Under the pieces are notes generated by a model. The model was given only the letters and a program-made list of their open reading frames with translations, did not search any database and had not been told where the DNA came from. A stretch of DNA of 17,632 nucleotides from Helicobacteraceae bacterium (GTDB taxonomy: Bacteria > Campylobacterota > Campylobacteria > Campylobacterales > Sulfurimonadaceae). The position numbers and the translations under genes are program-made. The stretch is taken from assembly GCA_027068615.1 (NCBI GenBank), contig JAMOQV010000231.1, positions 1 through 17,632 of the forward strand, in the 5' to 3' direction. Within the stretch, counting starts at the first letter, position 1; the number at the start of each line of letters is the position of its first letter. This document shows, piece by piece, positions 7,901 to 15,336 of this stretch.

Positions 7901-8485
7901 TTAGTATCTAGTTCCACTAGGCGAATTTATAAGTGAGAAAAACTCTGCTCTTGTTTTTTCATCTTTTTTAAACAATCCTCTTAGTGCTGATGATGTTGTT
8001 GTTGAGTTTATCTTCTCAACCCCTCTCATCTCCATACACATATGTCTTGCTTGAACAACTACTGCTACACCTTTAGGGTTTATAGTGTTCATTATGGCAT
8101 CAGCTATTTGTTCTGTTAGTTGTTCTTGTATCTGCATTCTACGAGCAAAAACATTTACAACTCTTGGGATTTTTGAAAGTCCTACAACTTTTCCATCTGG
8201 TATATAAGCTACATGAACTTGCCCAATTATAGGTAAAAGATGATGTTCACAAGTTGAGTAAAACTCTATATCTTTTATAAGAACCATCTCATCATTACTA
8301 CTTGTAAAAAGTGCTTTTTGAAGTATGGCTTTTGGGTCTTCTTTATAGCCACCATAGATAAACTCAAAAGCTTTTCTAACTCTTGAAGGGGTATCTAGTA
8401 ACCCCTCTCTATCTGGATTTTCTCCTACATGGAGCATCATAGTTTTTACTGCATTTTCAAAATCTGTATTTTTTTCGTTTGACAA
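7901..8485 (-). CDS. folE: GTP cyclohydrolase I (zinc-dependent type IA)
   Basis: Converts GTP to 7,8-dihydroneopterin triphosphate, the first step to folate and to queuosine-type precursors. Zinc ligands typical of the type IA enzyme are present: C79 and H82 in CEHHLLP, and C150 in CMEMRGV. The segments RMQIQEQLTEQIADAI and VVVQARHMCMEMRGV are family hallmarks. The start codon is TTG with AAGG 8 nt upstream; the next in-frame ATG would remove 15 residues of the conserved N-terminal helix (FENAVKTMM). The length of 194 is normal. It heads a minus-strand string that continues through the toxin-antitoxin pair into fliI, and is divergent from the zinc uptake gene znuA. Confidence 0.96.
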   Translation of the reverse strand: MSNEKNTDFENAVKTMMLHVGENPDREGLLDTPSRVRKAFEFIYGGYKEDPKAILQKALFTSSNDEMVLIKDIEFYSTCEHHLLPIIGQVHVAYIPDGKVVGLSKIPRVVNVFARRMQIQEQLTEQIADAIMNTINPKGVAVVVQARHMCMEMRGVEKINSTTTSSALRGLFKKDEKTRAEFFSLINSPSGTRY

Positions 8486-8511
8486 TTTTTTTGCCTTAAT
8501 TTAGATATGAA

Positions 8512-8517
8512 ATTATA
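8512..8517 (-). promoter_or_regulatory. -10 box of folE
   Basis: A perfect TATAAT on the minus strand 27 bp before the TTG start of folE. A 6-bp inverted repeat TAATTT/AAATTA (8497-8515) overlaps it; in such AT-rich DNA this may be chance. Confidence 0.5.
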
Positions 8518-8544
8518 CACTATTAATGTAATAAATTAATTATC

Positions 8545-8553
8545 TGCTATAAT
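8545..8553 (+). promoter_or_regulatory. Extended -10 promoter of znuA
   Basis: TGCTATAAT, an exact TGnTATAAT, 32 bp upstream of the znuA ATG. It faces away from the folE promoter 28 bp to the left, so a single regulator bound between them could affect both. A zinc-responsive (Zur) operator would be expected here but no clear dyad was recognised. Confidence 0.6.
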
Positions 8554-8585
8554 CTTAATAATATTTTCTAAACATAAGGTTTTTA

Positions 8586-9503
8586 ATGAAAAAATTTATA
8601 GGTATATTTTCTATCTTAATTATTGTAGTTCTTATAGTTCAAACAATCACAACAAAAGATGCTAAAAAAAGTTCAACTAATAGCATCGGAGTTAGCACTT
8701 TTGCTTTGTATGATATAACAAAACATATAGTTGGAGATACTCAAAAACTTTTTATACTGATGCCTTTTGGTGTAGATATACATAGTTTTGAACCAACTCC
8801 ACAACTTATAGCAAAAATTCAAAATAGTACATTAGTTATATACAATGGTGCTGGACTACAACACTGGATAGAAGACTTTAACTTTAAAAACAAATCAATA
8901 GATATGAGTAAATATGTTAAACTAAAAAAAGTTCAAAAACATACCCATCACGAAGAAGATGAACATCATCACGGAGCTATAGATAGTCATTATTGGTTAG
9001 ATATAAGTAATATGATAAAAATGACACAAATCATAACAAAAGAGTTGATATCTATATCACCTAAAGATAAAGATTTTTATATAAAAAATGAACAATCTTA
9101 TATATCTATGCTTGAAAAATTAGACAATGATTTTAAAACTAAATTATCAGAGTGTAAAAAAGATACTATCATAGTAAATCACAATGCTTTTTCATACTTG
9201 TCAGATAGATATGGATTTCACTCTGTAGCACTTAGTGGTCTATCCCCAGATGCTCAACCAGATGCTAAAACTATGATAAAACTTATCAAAACAGTAAAAG
9301 AACATAACCTCTCAACTGTATTTTTTGAAAGTTTTGCATCTGACAAGGCTATGAAAAGCATAGCAAAAGAAGCTCATGTTAAAGTTGATGTACTTCAAGC
9401 TTTAGGAAATATAACAGCAGATGAAGCAAAAAAACATATGAGTTATGAAGATATCATGAGAGAAAACTTAGATAAAATCTCAAAAGCTTTAGAGTGTAAA
9501 TAG
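8586..9503 (+). CDS. znuA: Zinc ABC transporter substrate-binding protein
   Basis: Periplasmic zinc-binding protein of a high-affinity uptake system (cluster A-I/TroA fold), 305 residues. Residues 1-22 are a hydrophobic signal or membrane anchor without a lipobox cysteine. Likely metal ligands are H66 (in DIHSFEP), H135 (DSHYWLD) and H199 (VNHNAFSYL); a fourth acidic or His ligand is not certain. A histidine-rich loop, HTHHEEDEHHH (119-129), is the feature that separates zinc binders from manganese binders in this family. The start has TAAGG 6 nt upstream. The stop TAG directly precedes the znuC ATG. Confidence 0.93.
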   Translation: MKKFIGIFSILIIVVLIVQTITTKDAKKSSTNSIGVSTFALYDITKHIVGDTQKLFILMPFGVDIHSFEPTPQLIAKIQNSTLVIYNGAGLQHWIEDFNFKNKSIDMSKYVKLKKVQKHTHHEEDEHHHGAIDSHYWLDISNMIKMTQIITKELISISPKDKDFYIKNEQSYISMLEKLDNDFKTKLSECKKDTIIVNHNAFSYLSDRYGFHSVALSGLSPDAQPDAKTMIKLIKTVKEHNLSTVFFESFASDKAMKSIAKEAHVKVDVLQALGNITADEAKKHMSYEDIMRENLDKISKALECK

Positions 9504-10268
9504 ATGGATTTTAAAGTACCTATATTTGATGTTAAAAATCTTAACTTTGAAGTTGACAATCAAAAGATACTAACTAATATATCTTTTGAGATATATCAAG
9601 CTGAATATATAGCTATCATAGGTCCAAATGGTGGTGGAAAAACTACACTTATAAGGATGCTTTTAGGGCTAGAAAAACCAACAAATGGTGAAGTAAAGAT
9701 ATATGGCAAAAAACTAAAAGATTTTAAAGAGTGGAGCAAGATAGGTTTTGTACCACAAAGAGCATCCCATGTTGATACAAACTTTCCAGCAACTGTTGAA
9801 GATATAGTAAATATGGGAAGAGTATCTAAGAGAAAACTATTTTCTAAAAAACCAAAAGAGGATATAGAGATAGTAAAAGATGCTATGATAAAGATGGATG
9901 TTTATAACTTAAAAGACAAGATGGTGGGAAACCTATCAGGTGGACAAAGACAAAGGGTTATGTGTGCAAGAGCCTTGGCATCACAACCAGAGATACTTAT
10001 ACTTGATGAGCCAAATACAGGTGTAGATGTAGTCTCTCAAAACCGTTTTTATGCACTTCTTAGAAAACTAAATCAAGAGGATAAAATAACCATAGTTTTT
10101 ATAACCCACGACATAGGTGTAATAGCTGATGATATAGCAAGACTTTTTACTGTAAATGAAAAGATTACAGTTTGTAATGACCCTAAAAAGGTGATAAGTT
10201 GTGAAGATATAAGTGAACTCTATGGAAGAGAAGCCCATCTTATACATAACCACAGACATGAGCATTGA
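9504..10268 (+). CDS. znuC: Zinc ABC transporter ATP-binding protein
   Basis: The cytoplasmic ATPase partner of ZnuA/ZnuB, 254 residues. Walker A GPNGGGKTT (40-48), Q-loop around VPQ (83-85), signature LSGGQ (144-148), Walker B ILILDEP (164-170) and the H-loop FITHD (H202) are all intact. The C-terminal tail is rich in histidine (HLIHNHRHEH), seen in some zinc transporter ATPases and possibly metal-sensing. The ATG follows the znuA stop directly with only a weak ribosome site, so translation is coupled. Its usual partner znuB does not follow; a foreign five-gene block intervenes. Confidence 0.94.
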   Translation: MDFKVPIFDVKNLNFEVDNQKILTNISFEIYQAEYIAIIGPNGGGKTTLIRMLLGLEKPTNGEVKIYGKKLKDFKEWSKIGFVPQRASHVDTNFPATVEDIVNMGRVSKRKLFSKKPKEDIEIVKDAMIKMDVYNLKDKMVGNLSGGQRQRVMCARALASQPEILILDEPNTGVDVVSQNRFYALLRKLNQEDKITIVFITHDIGVIADDIARLFTVNEKITVCNDPKKVISCEDISELYGREAHLIHNHRHEH

Positions 10269-10296
10269 TTTTTAAAAAGAGATAGGGATAAAATTA

Positions 10297-10599
10297 ATGA
10301 ACTTATTAAATAAAGATTTGATTGTAGAATACTTGAAACAACATAAGACAGACTTTTATAATAGATATTCAATTATGAAGATAGGTTTATTTGGAAGTTT
10401 TGCCAAAAATAATAACTCTTTAAATAGTGATATTGACATAGTATATGAAACAATATCTAAAGATTTGACATTTAAACAAATGTATCAACTAGAAGAGGAA
10501 TTAAATAGACACTTTGATAGGGATATAGATCTGGTTAATCTTAACTATATGAATCCACTTATCAAAAGAAAAGTTATAAAAGATGTTATATATGTATAG
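10297..10599 (+). CDS. MNT-type nucleotidyltransferase, MntA-like antitoxin
   Basis: A minimal nucleotidyltransferase of 100 residues. The motif GSx10DxD is exact: G33, S34, D45 and D47, with a third acidic position at about D78 (RDIDLV). In characterised MntA/HepT pairs this enzyme adds AMP groups to a tyrosine of the HEPN toxin and neutralises it. The downstream gene has precisely the matching HEPN motif, so the pairing is well supported. AGGG lies about 10 nt upstream of the ATG. It is the first gene of the block inserted between znuC and znuB, 28 bp after znuC, and it overlaps its partner by 17 nt. Confidence 0.85.
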   Translation: MNLLNKDLIVEYLKQHKTDFYNRYSIMKIGLFGSFAKNNNSLNSDIDIVYETISKDLTFKQMYQLEEELNRHFDRDIDLVNLNYMNPLIKRKVIKDVIYV

Positions 10600-11017
10600 T
10601 GATAATAACTTGATTTATATATTTACAATCTTAGAAGCGATAGAAAAGATAAATATTTATTGTAGTGATTTTGAAGATGATGAAGAATTTTATAGTAGTA
10701 ATGAACAGTTAAATTTTAATGCAGTTGTAAACTTACTTATTGCTATTGGTGAAGAAAATAAGAAAATAGAGACTAAAATAAAGGATGATTATACATTTAC
10801 TTGGAAAGATATATCGAAAATGAGAGATAAAATATCTCATAATTATAGAGGTGTTAGTCCATATATAGTTTGGGATATAGTAAGAAATTTTTTACCCGAA
10901 TATAAAAATATACTTATAGATATATTGCCATGTATAGATAATTTTGATGAGGTTTTAGATGATGCTATTAGTTCAAAGTTTTATACACATTTAGCATATT
11001 TAAAAGAGGTAAGATAA
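10583..11017 (+). CDS. HEPN-domain toxin, HepT-like
   Basis: A 144-residue, mostly helical protein with the HEPN ribonuclease motif Rx4HxY: R81, H86 and Y88 in RDKISHNY. In HepT toxins the Arg and His are catalytic for RNA cleavage and the Tyr is the residue AMPylated by MntA. The ATG at 10583 lies inside the MNT gene; a second in-frame ATG at 10592 is an alternative start, and neither has a strong ribosome site, as expected for coupled translation. The segment NFNAVVNLLIAIGEENKKIE is typical for the helical core. The TAA stop abuts the ATG of the following gene (TAAATG). Confidence 0.85.
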   Translation: MLYMYSDNNLIYIFTILEAIEKINIYCSDFEDDEEFYSSNEQLNFNAVVNLLIAIGEENKKIETKIKDDYTFTWKDISKMRDKISHNYRGVSPYIVWDIVRNFLPEYKNILIDILPCIDNFDEVLDDAISSKFYTHLAYLKEVR

Positions 11018-12559
11018 ATGAAACTAAAAAAACTACCAATTGGCATCCAAACATTTAAAAAAATCATAAATGAAAACTATACATATATAGATAAAACACA
11101 AATAGCATATAACCTTATAAATGATTATCAAAATGTATTTTTATCTCGCCCTAGAAGATTTGGTAAAAGCCTTTTTTTAGATACTCTTCACAACATTTTT
11201 GAGGGGAATAAAGAGCTATTTAAAGGTTTGTATATCTATGATAAATGGGATTTTGAAGATAAATATCCTGTTATAAAGATAAGTTGGGGTGGCAATCTAA
11301 AAACATTAGAATCTACCAATAAAAAAGCTATAAGCATACTAAAAGATAATCAAAAAAGATTAGGTGTAGAGTGTGAAGATATGCAAGATGCAAGTATCTG
11401 TTTTGATGAGCTTATAAAAAAAACTTATGAAAAATACAATAAACCAGTAGTAATTCTTATAGATGAATACGATAAACCCATATTAGATAACTTAGATAAC
11501 ACAACAATAGCTATACAAAACAGAGACTTTTTAAGAGGCTTATATGTGATGCTAAAAGAAAATGATGCTTATATAAAATTTGCATTTTTAACAGGCATCT
11601 CAAAGTTTTCAAAAGCAAGTATATTTAGTGGGTTAAATAACTTAACAGATATATCTCTAAACAAACGATATGGCAATATCTGTGGATATACTCAAGAAAA
11701 TATAGAGTATTACTTTAAAGAGTATCTAGTTGATGTTGATTTAAAAAAGGTTCAAAGTTGGTATAACGGTTATAACTTTTTAGGTCAAAAAGTTTATAAC
11801 CCTTTTGACTTACTTCAGTACCTAGATACAAAAGAGTTTAAAAACTATTGGTGGGAAAGTGGCAACCCTTACTTTTTGATAGAGATACTTAAAAAAGGGG
11901 ATTATTTTATACCAAATGTTGAAAATCTAAAAACAGATGAAAGTTTACTAAATAGTTTCGATATAGAGAAGTTAAAACTAGAGGTACTTCTTTTTCAAAG
12001 TGGGTATTTAAGTATAGATAAACAGTTTCAAAAAAGAGATAAAATATTTTATACTCTAAAAGTACCAAATAAAGAAGTACAAATTAGTTTAAATGAACTT
12101 TTTTTAATGTATCTTACTGATAGAGTTGATTTTGATATACAAGATAATATTTATGATAGTTTATATGAAGCAGATTTACAAATGTTTAAAAACTCACTTA
12201 TCTCACTTTTTGCATCTATCCCTTACAACAACTATGTAAAAAACAATATATCAAACTTTGAGGGTTACTATGCAAGTGTTATCTATACTTACTTAGCTAG
12301 TCTAGGAGTAGAGATGATAGCAGAAGATGTAACCAATAGAGGTAGGATAGATTTGAGTATAAAACTAAATGATAAAATCTACATCATAGAGTTTAAGATG
12401 CAAAGTGAAGATGCATTGTCTCAGATAAAAGAGAAAAACTACCATCAAAAGTATCTAAATAATTCTAAAGAGATATATTTAGTTGGTATAAATTTTGATG
12501 AAGATAAGAAAAATATAACTAAGTTTGAATGGGAAAAAGTAGAGGTTGGTTGTGGATAA
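11018..12559 (+). CDS. AAA-ATPase-like protein with C-terminal PD-(D/E)XK nuclease domain (DUF1703)
   Basis: A 513-residue protein of the AAA-ATPase_like / PDDEXK_9 (DUF1703) family. The N-terminus LPIGIQTFKKII and YIDKT is the family opening. A Walker A-like segment SRPRRFGKS (43-51) and Walker B VVILIDEYD (143-151) are intact, as is FLTGISKFS. The C-terminal nuclease core is visible as D445 (in GRIDLSIK) followed by E458-x-K460 (IIEFKM). Families of this kind are common and multi-copy in Campylobacterota and Bacteroidota, behave like mobile genes, and have no settled function. The ATG directly follows the HEPN stop, and the gene overlaps the next nuclease gene. No truncation is seen. Confidence 0.88.
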   Translation: MKLKKLPIGIQTFKKIINENYTYIDKTQIAYNLINDYQNVFLSRPRRFGKSLFLDTLHNIFEGNKELFKGLYIYDKWDFEDKYPVIKISWGGNLKTLESTNKKAISILKDNQKRLGVECEDMQDASICFDELIKKTYEKYNKPVVILIDEYDKPILDNLDNTTIAIQNRDFLRGLYVMLKENDAYIKFAFLTGISKFSKASIFSGLNNLTDISLNKRYGNICGYTQENIEYYFKEYLVDVDLKKVQSWYNGYNFLGQKVYNPFDLLQYLDTKEFKNYWWESGNPYFLIEILKKGDYFIPNVENLKTDESLLNSFDIEKLKLEVLLFQSGYLSIDKQFQKRDKIFYTLKVPNKEVQISLNELFLMYLTDRVDFDIQDNIYDSLYEADLQMFKNSLISLFASIPYNNYVKNNISNFEGYYASVIYTYLASLGVEMIAEDVTNRGRIDLSIKLNDKIYIIEFKMQSEDALSQIKEKNYHQKYLNNSKEIYLVGINFDEDKKNITKFEWEKVEVGCG

Positions 12560-13574
12560 AGTTACAACAAATGATTTTTATAATGACATAAAAAATATAC
12601 TTCAATCTGCAAAAGATAATGCATATAAACAAGTAAACTTTATAATGGTAGAGGCTTATTGGTGTGTAGGTAAAAAGATAGTAGAACAAGAACAATCTGG
12701 TGAAGATAGAGCTAAGTATGGTAAAGCTATCATCAAAGAGTTGTCAAAAAAACTAACAAAAGATTTTAGTAAAGGTTTTTCAGAAAGAAATCTACGAAAT
12801 ATGAGACAGTTTTATATAGTGTTTCCAATTTGGCAAACAGTATCTGCCAAATTAAGTTGGAGCCATTATCAACTTCTAATGAGAGTAGAAAATCAAAAAG
12901 CAAGAGAGTACTACATAGAAGAAGCGATAAATTCAAACTGGAGTGTAAGAGCTTTAGAAAGACAGATAGGTAGTTTTTACTATGAAAGGATAATCTCTAG
13001 TAAAGATAAAACCATAGTAAAATATGAAGCAGATGAAAAAACTAAAGATTTGAAATTAAAACCAAAAGATATTATAAAAGACCCTTATGTATTAGAGTTT
13101 TTAGAGTTAAAAGACAATATATCATTTAGAGAAGATGAACTAGAATCTGCACTTATGGATAAAATTCAAGATTTTTTACTTGAACTTGGTCGTGGATTTG
13201 CATTTGTAGCTAGACAAAAACATATACGAACTGAACTTAGTGATTTTTATATAGATTTGGTATTTTATAACTACATCTTAAAATGTTTTGTAATCATTGA
13301 GCTAAAAAGGGGTAAACTAACACATCAAGATATAGGACAACTTGATATGTATGTAAATATGTATGATGATTTAGAAAAACCACAAAGTGATAACCCAACC
13401 ATAGGGATACTACTTTGCACATCAAAAGATGATACAGTTGTAAAATACTCAAGTATAAAAGACAAAGAAAATCTTTTTGTATCAAAGTATCAGATGTATC
13501 TACCAAGTGAAGATGAATTAAAACAAGAGATAGAAAAAGATATAATGGAATTAGAATTAAAATGCAAATATTAA
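12552..13574 (+). CDS. DUF1016/YhcG-family PD-(D/E)XK nuclease
   Basis: About 340 residues with two recognisable parts. The N-terminal DUF1016_N part includes the segments AYWCVGKKIVEQEQ, KYGKAIIKELSKKL, FSERNLRNMRQFY and LSWSHYQLLMRV. The C-terminal YhcG nuclease part contains IDLVFYN, then VIIELKRGKLTHQDIGQLDMY; the catalytic set is D237, E252 and K254 counted from the upstream TTG at 12546. Two starts are possible: TTG 12546 or GTG 12552. AGAGG at 12541-12545 is immediately before the TTG but 6 nt before the GTG, so GTG 12552 is chosen here. The gene overlaps the previous one by 8 nt. YhcG-type proteins are frequent in defence and restriction islands; the role is not established. Confidence 0.87.
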   Translation: MDKVTTNDFYNDIKNILQSAKDNAYKQVNFIMVEAYWCVGKKIVEQEQSGEDRAKYGKAIIKELSKKLTKDFSKGFSERNLRNMRQFYIVFPIWQTVSAKLSWSHYQLLMRVENQKAREYYIEEAINSNWSVRALERQIGSFYYERIISSKDKTIVKYEADEKTKDLKLKPKDIIKDPYVLEFLELKDNISFREDELESALMDKIQDFLLELGRGFAFVARQKHIRTELSDFYIDLVFYNYILKCFVIIELKRGKLTHQDIGQLDMYVNMYDDLEKPQSDNPTIGILLCTSKDDTVVKYSSIKDKENLFVSKYQMYLPSEDELKQEIEKDIMELELKCKY

Positions 13575-13589
13575 GTAAAGGAAAAAATT

Positions 13590-13862
13590 ATGAAATTTGC
13601 AGACCCGAAAAATGATGTAGCTTTTAAAAAGATATTTGGAGATGAAAGACATAAGGAAGTTCTTATATCTTTTTTAAATGCTATTCTTGATTTTAAAGAT
13701 GAAAAAGTTATAGTTGATGTAAAACTAGACAATACTTATCAATTATCACAAATAGAAGAATTAAAAGATTATGATAAAGTAAGTTTAAAAAAAGGATTAG
13801 ATATAAAAACAGTATCATTAATAACTGAATTAAGTACAGAAGAGATAAAAAATATATGTTAG
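13590..13862 (+). pseudogene. Internally deleted Rpn-family (PD-(D/E)XK transposase-like) gene remnant
   Basis: A 90-codon open frame. The first about 58 residues (MKFADPKNDVAFKKIFG, VLISFLNAILDF, IVDVKL) match the N-terminus of Rpn/PDDEXK_2 proteins, normally near 270-310 residues. The last about 28 residues (KKGLDIKTVSLITELSTEEI) match their C-terminal tail. The middle, which carries the nuclease residues, is missing, and the two ends are joined in frame near residue 58. It has a good ribosome site (AAGGA 7 nt upstream) and may still be translated. The stop TAG lies inside the znuB start region: ATGTTAG is shared, a 7-nt overlap. The frame may therefore be kept to couple translation into znuB. 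Confidence 0.75.
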
Positions 13863-14653
13863 AAATGTTTCAATATGAATTTATGCAAAAAGCTTTTTTA
13901 GTAGGTATTATTATAGCCATACTCGCATCTATCAGTGGTACTTTTGTCGTACTTCGTCGTTACTCACTTATGAGTGAGACACTTGCACATTCTGCTTTAG
14001 TTGGAGTATCTGTTGGACTAGTAGCTGGTTATAACCCTATTTGGGTAGCTGTTATTGTAGCTATATTATCGGCTTGGCTTATAGAGTATCTTAGAAGTTA
14101 TTTTTCTTTGTATTCAGATGCTGTTTTAGCCATACTTTTATCTGGTTCTTTAGCCATAGCTATTATCATAGTATCTTTAGGAGATGCATTTAATACATCA
14201 CTATTTTCTTATCTATTTGGTTCTATCTTATCTGTTAGTGATGATGATGTAAAAGCTATCTTATTTTTTGGTGGTTTATCTTTAGCATTGTTACTTGTTT
14301 TTTCAAAAGAGTTATATTTTATAGCTTATGATGAGGAAGTTGCACAAACAAGTGGTATAAAAGTCAAATCTCTAAACTTTTTACTTGTAACTGTTGTAGC
14401 TATCATCATAGCACTCTCTATACGGGTAGTTGGAAGTTTACTTATAGGGGCTTTGATGGTTATACCAACGGTTACAGCACTACAGTACAAAAAAGGTTTT
14501 TTTAAAACTGTTATATTATCGGTAATCTTTGCTATAGTTAGTGTTATCTCTGGAATGATATTCTCATACTACTTTTCACTGCCATCTGGAGCAACTATAG
14601 TTTTATCTATACTTTTTATATTTATAATCTCATTGGTGGTAAACAAAAGATGA
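13856..14653 (+). CDS. znuB: Zinc ABC transporter permease
   Basis: The inner-membrane channel of the zinc importer (ABC-3 permease family), 265 residues, with about seven to eight hydrophobic segments. Conserved stretches include TFVVLRRYSLMSETLAHSAL, near residues 24-43, and the GALMVIPTVTALQ segment near 200. No break is visible, so the transporter should work despite being split from znuC. The start at 13856 overlaps the Rpn remnant by 7 nt; a second ATG at 13865 is an alternative. Neither has a strong ribosome site, which suggests dependence on translation of the upstream remnant. The stop overlaps the next start (ATGA). Confidence 0.93.
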   Translation: MLEMFQYEFMQKAFLVGIIIAILASISGTFVVLRRYSLMSETLAHSALVGVSVGLVAGYNPIWVAVIVAILSAWLIEYLRSYFSLYSDAVLAILLSGSLAIAIIIVSLGDAFNTSLFSYLFGSILSVSDDDVKAILFFGGLSLALLLVFSKELYFIAYDEEVAQTSGIKVKSLNFLLVTVVAIIIALSIRVVGSLLIGALMVIPTVTALQYKKGFFKTVILSVIFAIVSVISGMIFSYYFSLPSGATIVLSILFIFIISLVVNKR

Positions 14654-15336
14654 AAATAAGTTCAGAATTTTCCAAATATGCATCTGAGTATGAAAACTAC
14701 AATATCATACAAAAAAAAGTTATTGATAAGCTTTTATCAACACTTAAAACACAACCTAAAGATATACTGGATTTAGGTTGTGGTAGTGGTGAGCTTTGTA
14801 AAAAGATAGATTGGCAATATAACAGTTTTATAGGTGTTGATTTTGCTAAAAATATGCTAGAACTTCATCCAAAATCTGATAAGATAAAATGTATTTATGG
14901 TGATTTTAACGATGAAAATCTATTTAAAGAGTTAAAAAAACATCACTATGACCATATATTTTCTGCATCTGCTTTACAATGGGCTGATGATTTGGAAACT
15001 GTTTTTAGACATATAAAAACTCTTAATGCACCTGTATCACTAGCTATATTTACATCAAATACATTTAAAACACTACATAATACAGCAGGACTAAATTCAA
15101 TACTTGCTTCTGCTTCTAGTATATTAAAAATCCAAGCTAAATTTTTTAAAACAAATTTTGAAATAGTAAATTATAAATTAAGATTTAACTCTGTTAGAGA
15201 GATGTTTAGATATATCAAAAAAAGTGGAGTAAGTGCTTCAAGAAGAGTTCTAACTTATAAACAAACCAAAAAGCTTATGCAAGAATATCCTTTAGATTAT
15301 CTAGAATTTGAAATTGTTTTTATAACTTCAAAATAA
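14650..15336 (+). CDS. SAM-dependent methyltransferase, BioC-like
   Basis: A 228-residue class I methyltransferase. Motif I LDLGCGSG (40-47), the acidic loop GVDFAKNML (62-70) and motif IV region FSASALQWADD (104-114) are visible. The ALQW signature, the later FTSNTFKTLHNTAG and the C-terminal MFRYIKKSGVSASRR resemble BioC, the malonyl-ACP O-methyltransferase that starts pimelate synthesis for biotin. Other methyltransferases remain possible, so no symbol is given. The ATG overlaps the znuB stop (ATGA), making it the last gene of the znu string. Its stop lies inside the end of the convergent ThiD2-like gene (17-nt overlap), leaving no room for an intergenic terminator. Confidence 0.72.
   Translation: MKISSEFSKYASEYENYNIIQKKVIDKLLSTLKTQPKDILDLGCGSGELCKKIDWQYNSFIGVDFAKNMLELHPKSDKIKCIYGDFNDENLFKELKKHHYDHIFSASALQWADDLETVFRHIKTLNAPVSLAIFTSNTFKTLHNTAGLNSILASASSILKIQAKFFKTNFEIVNYKLRFNSVREMFRYIKKSGVSASRRVLTYKQTKKLMQEYPLDYLEFEIVFITSK

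Noticed and set aside
8497..8553. Possible Zur or Fur box between folE and znuA
   Set aside because: Only short AT-only inverted repeats such as TAATTT/AAATTA were found; in DNA this AT-rich they are not distinguishable from chance.
10269..13862. Flanking direct or terminal inverted repeats that would mark transposition of the cassette
   Set aside because: The sequences after znuC and before znuB share only a short AT-rich resemblance (AAGAGATA and neighbours); no convincing repeat pair or integrase gene was seen.
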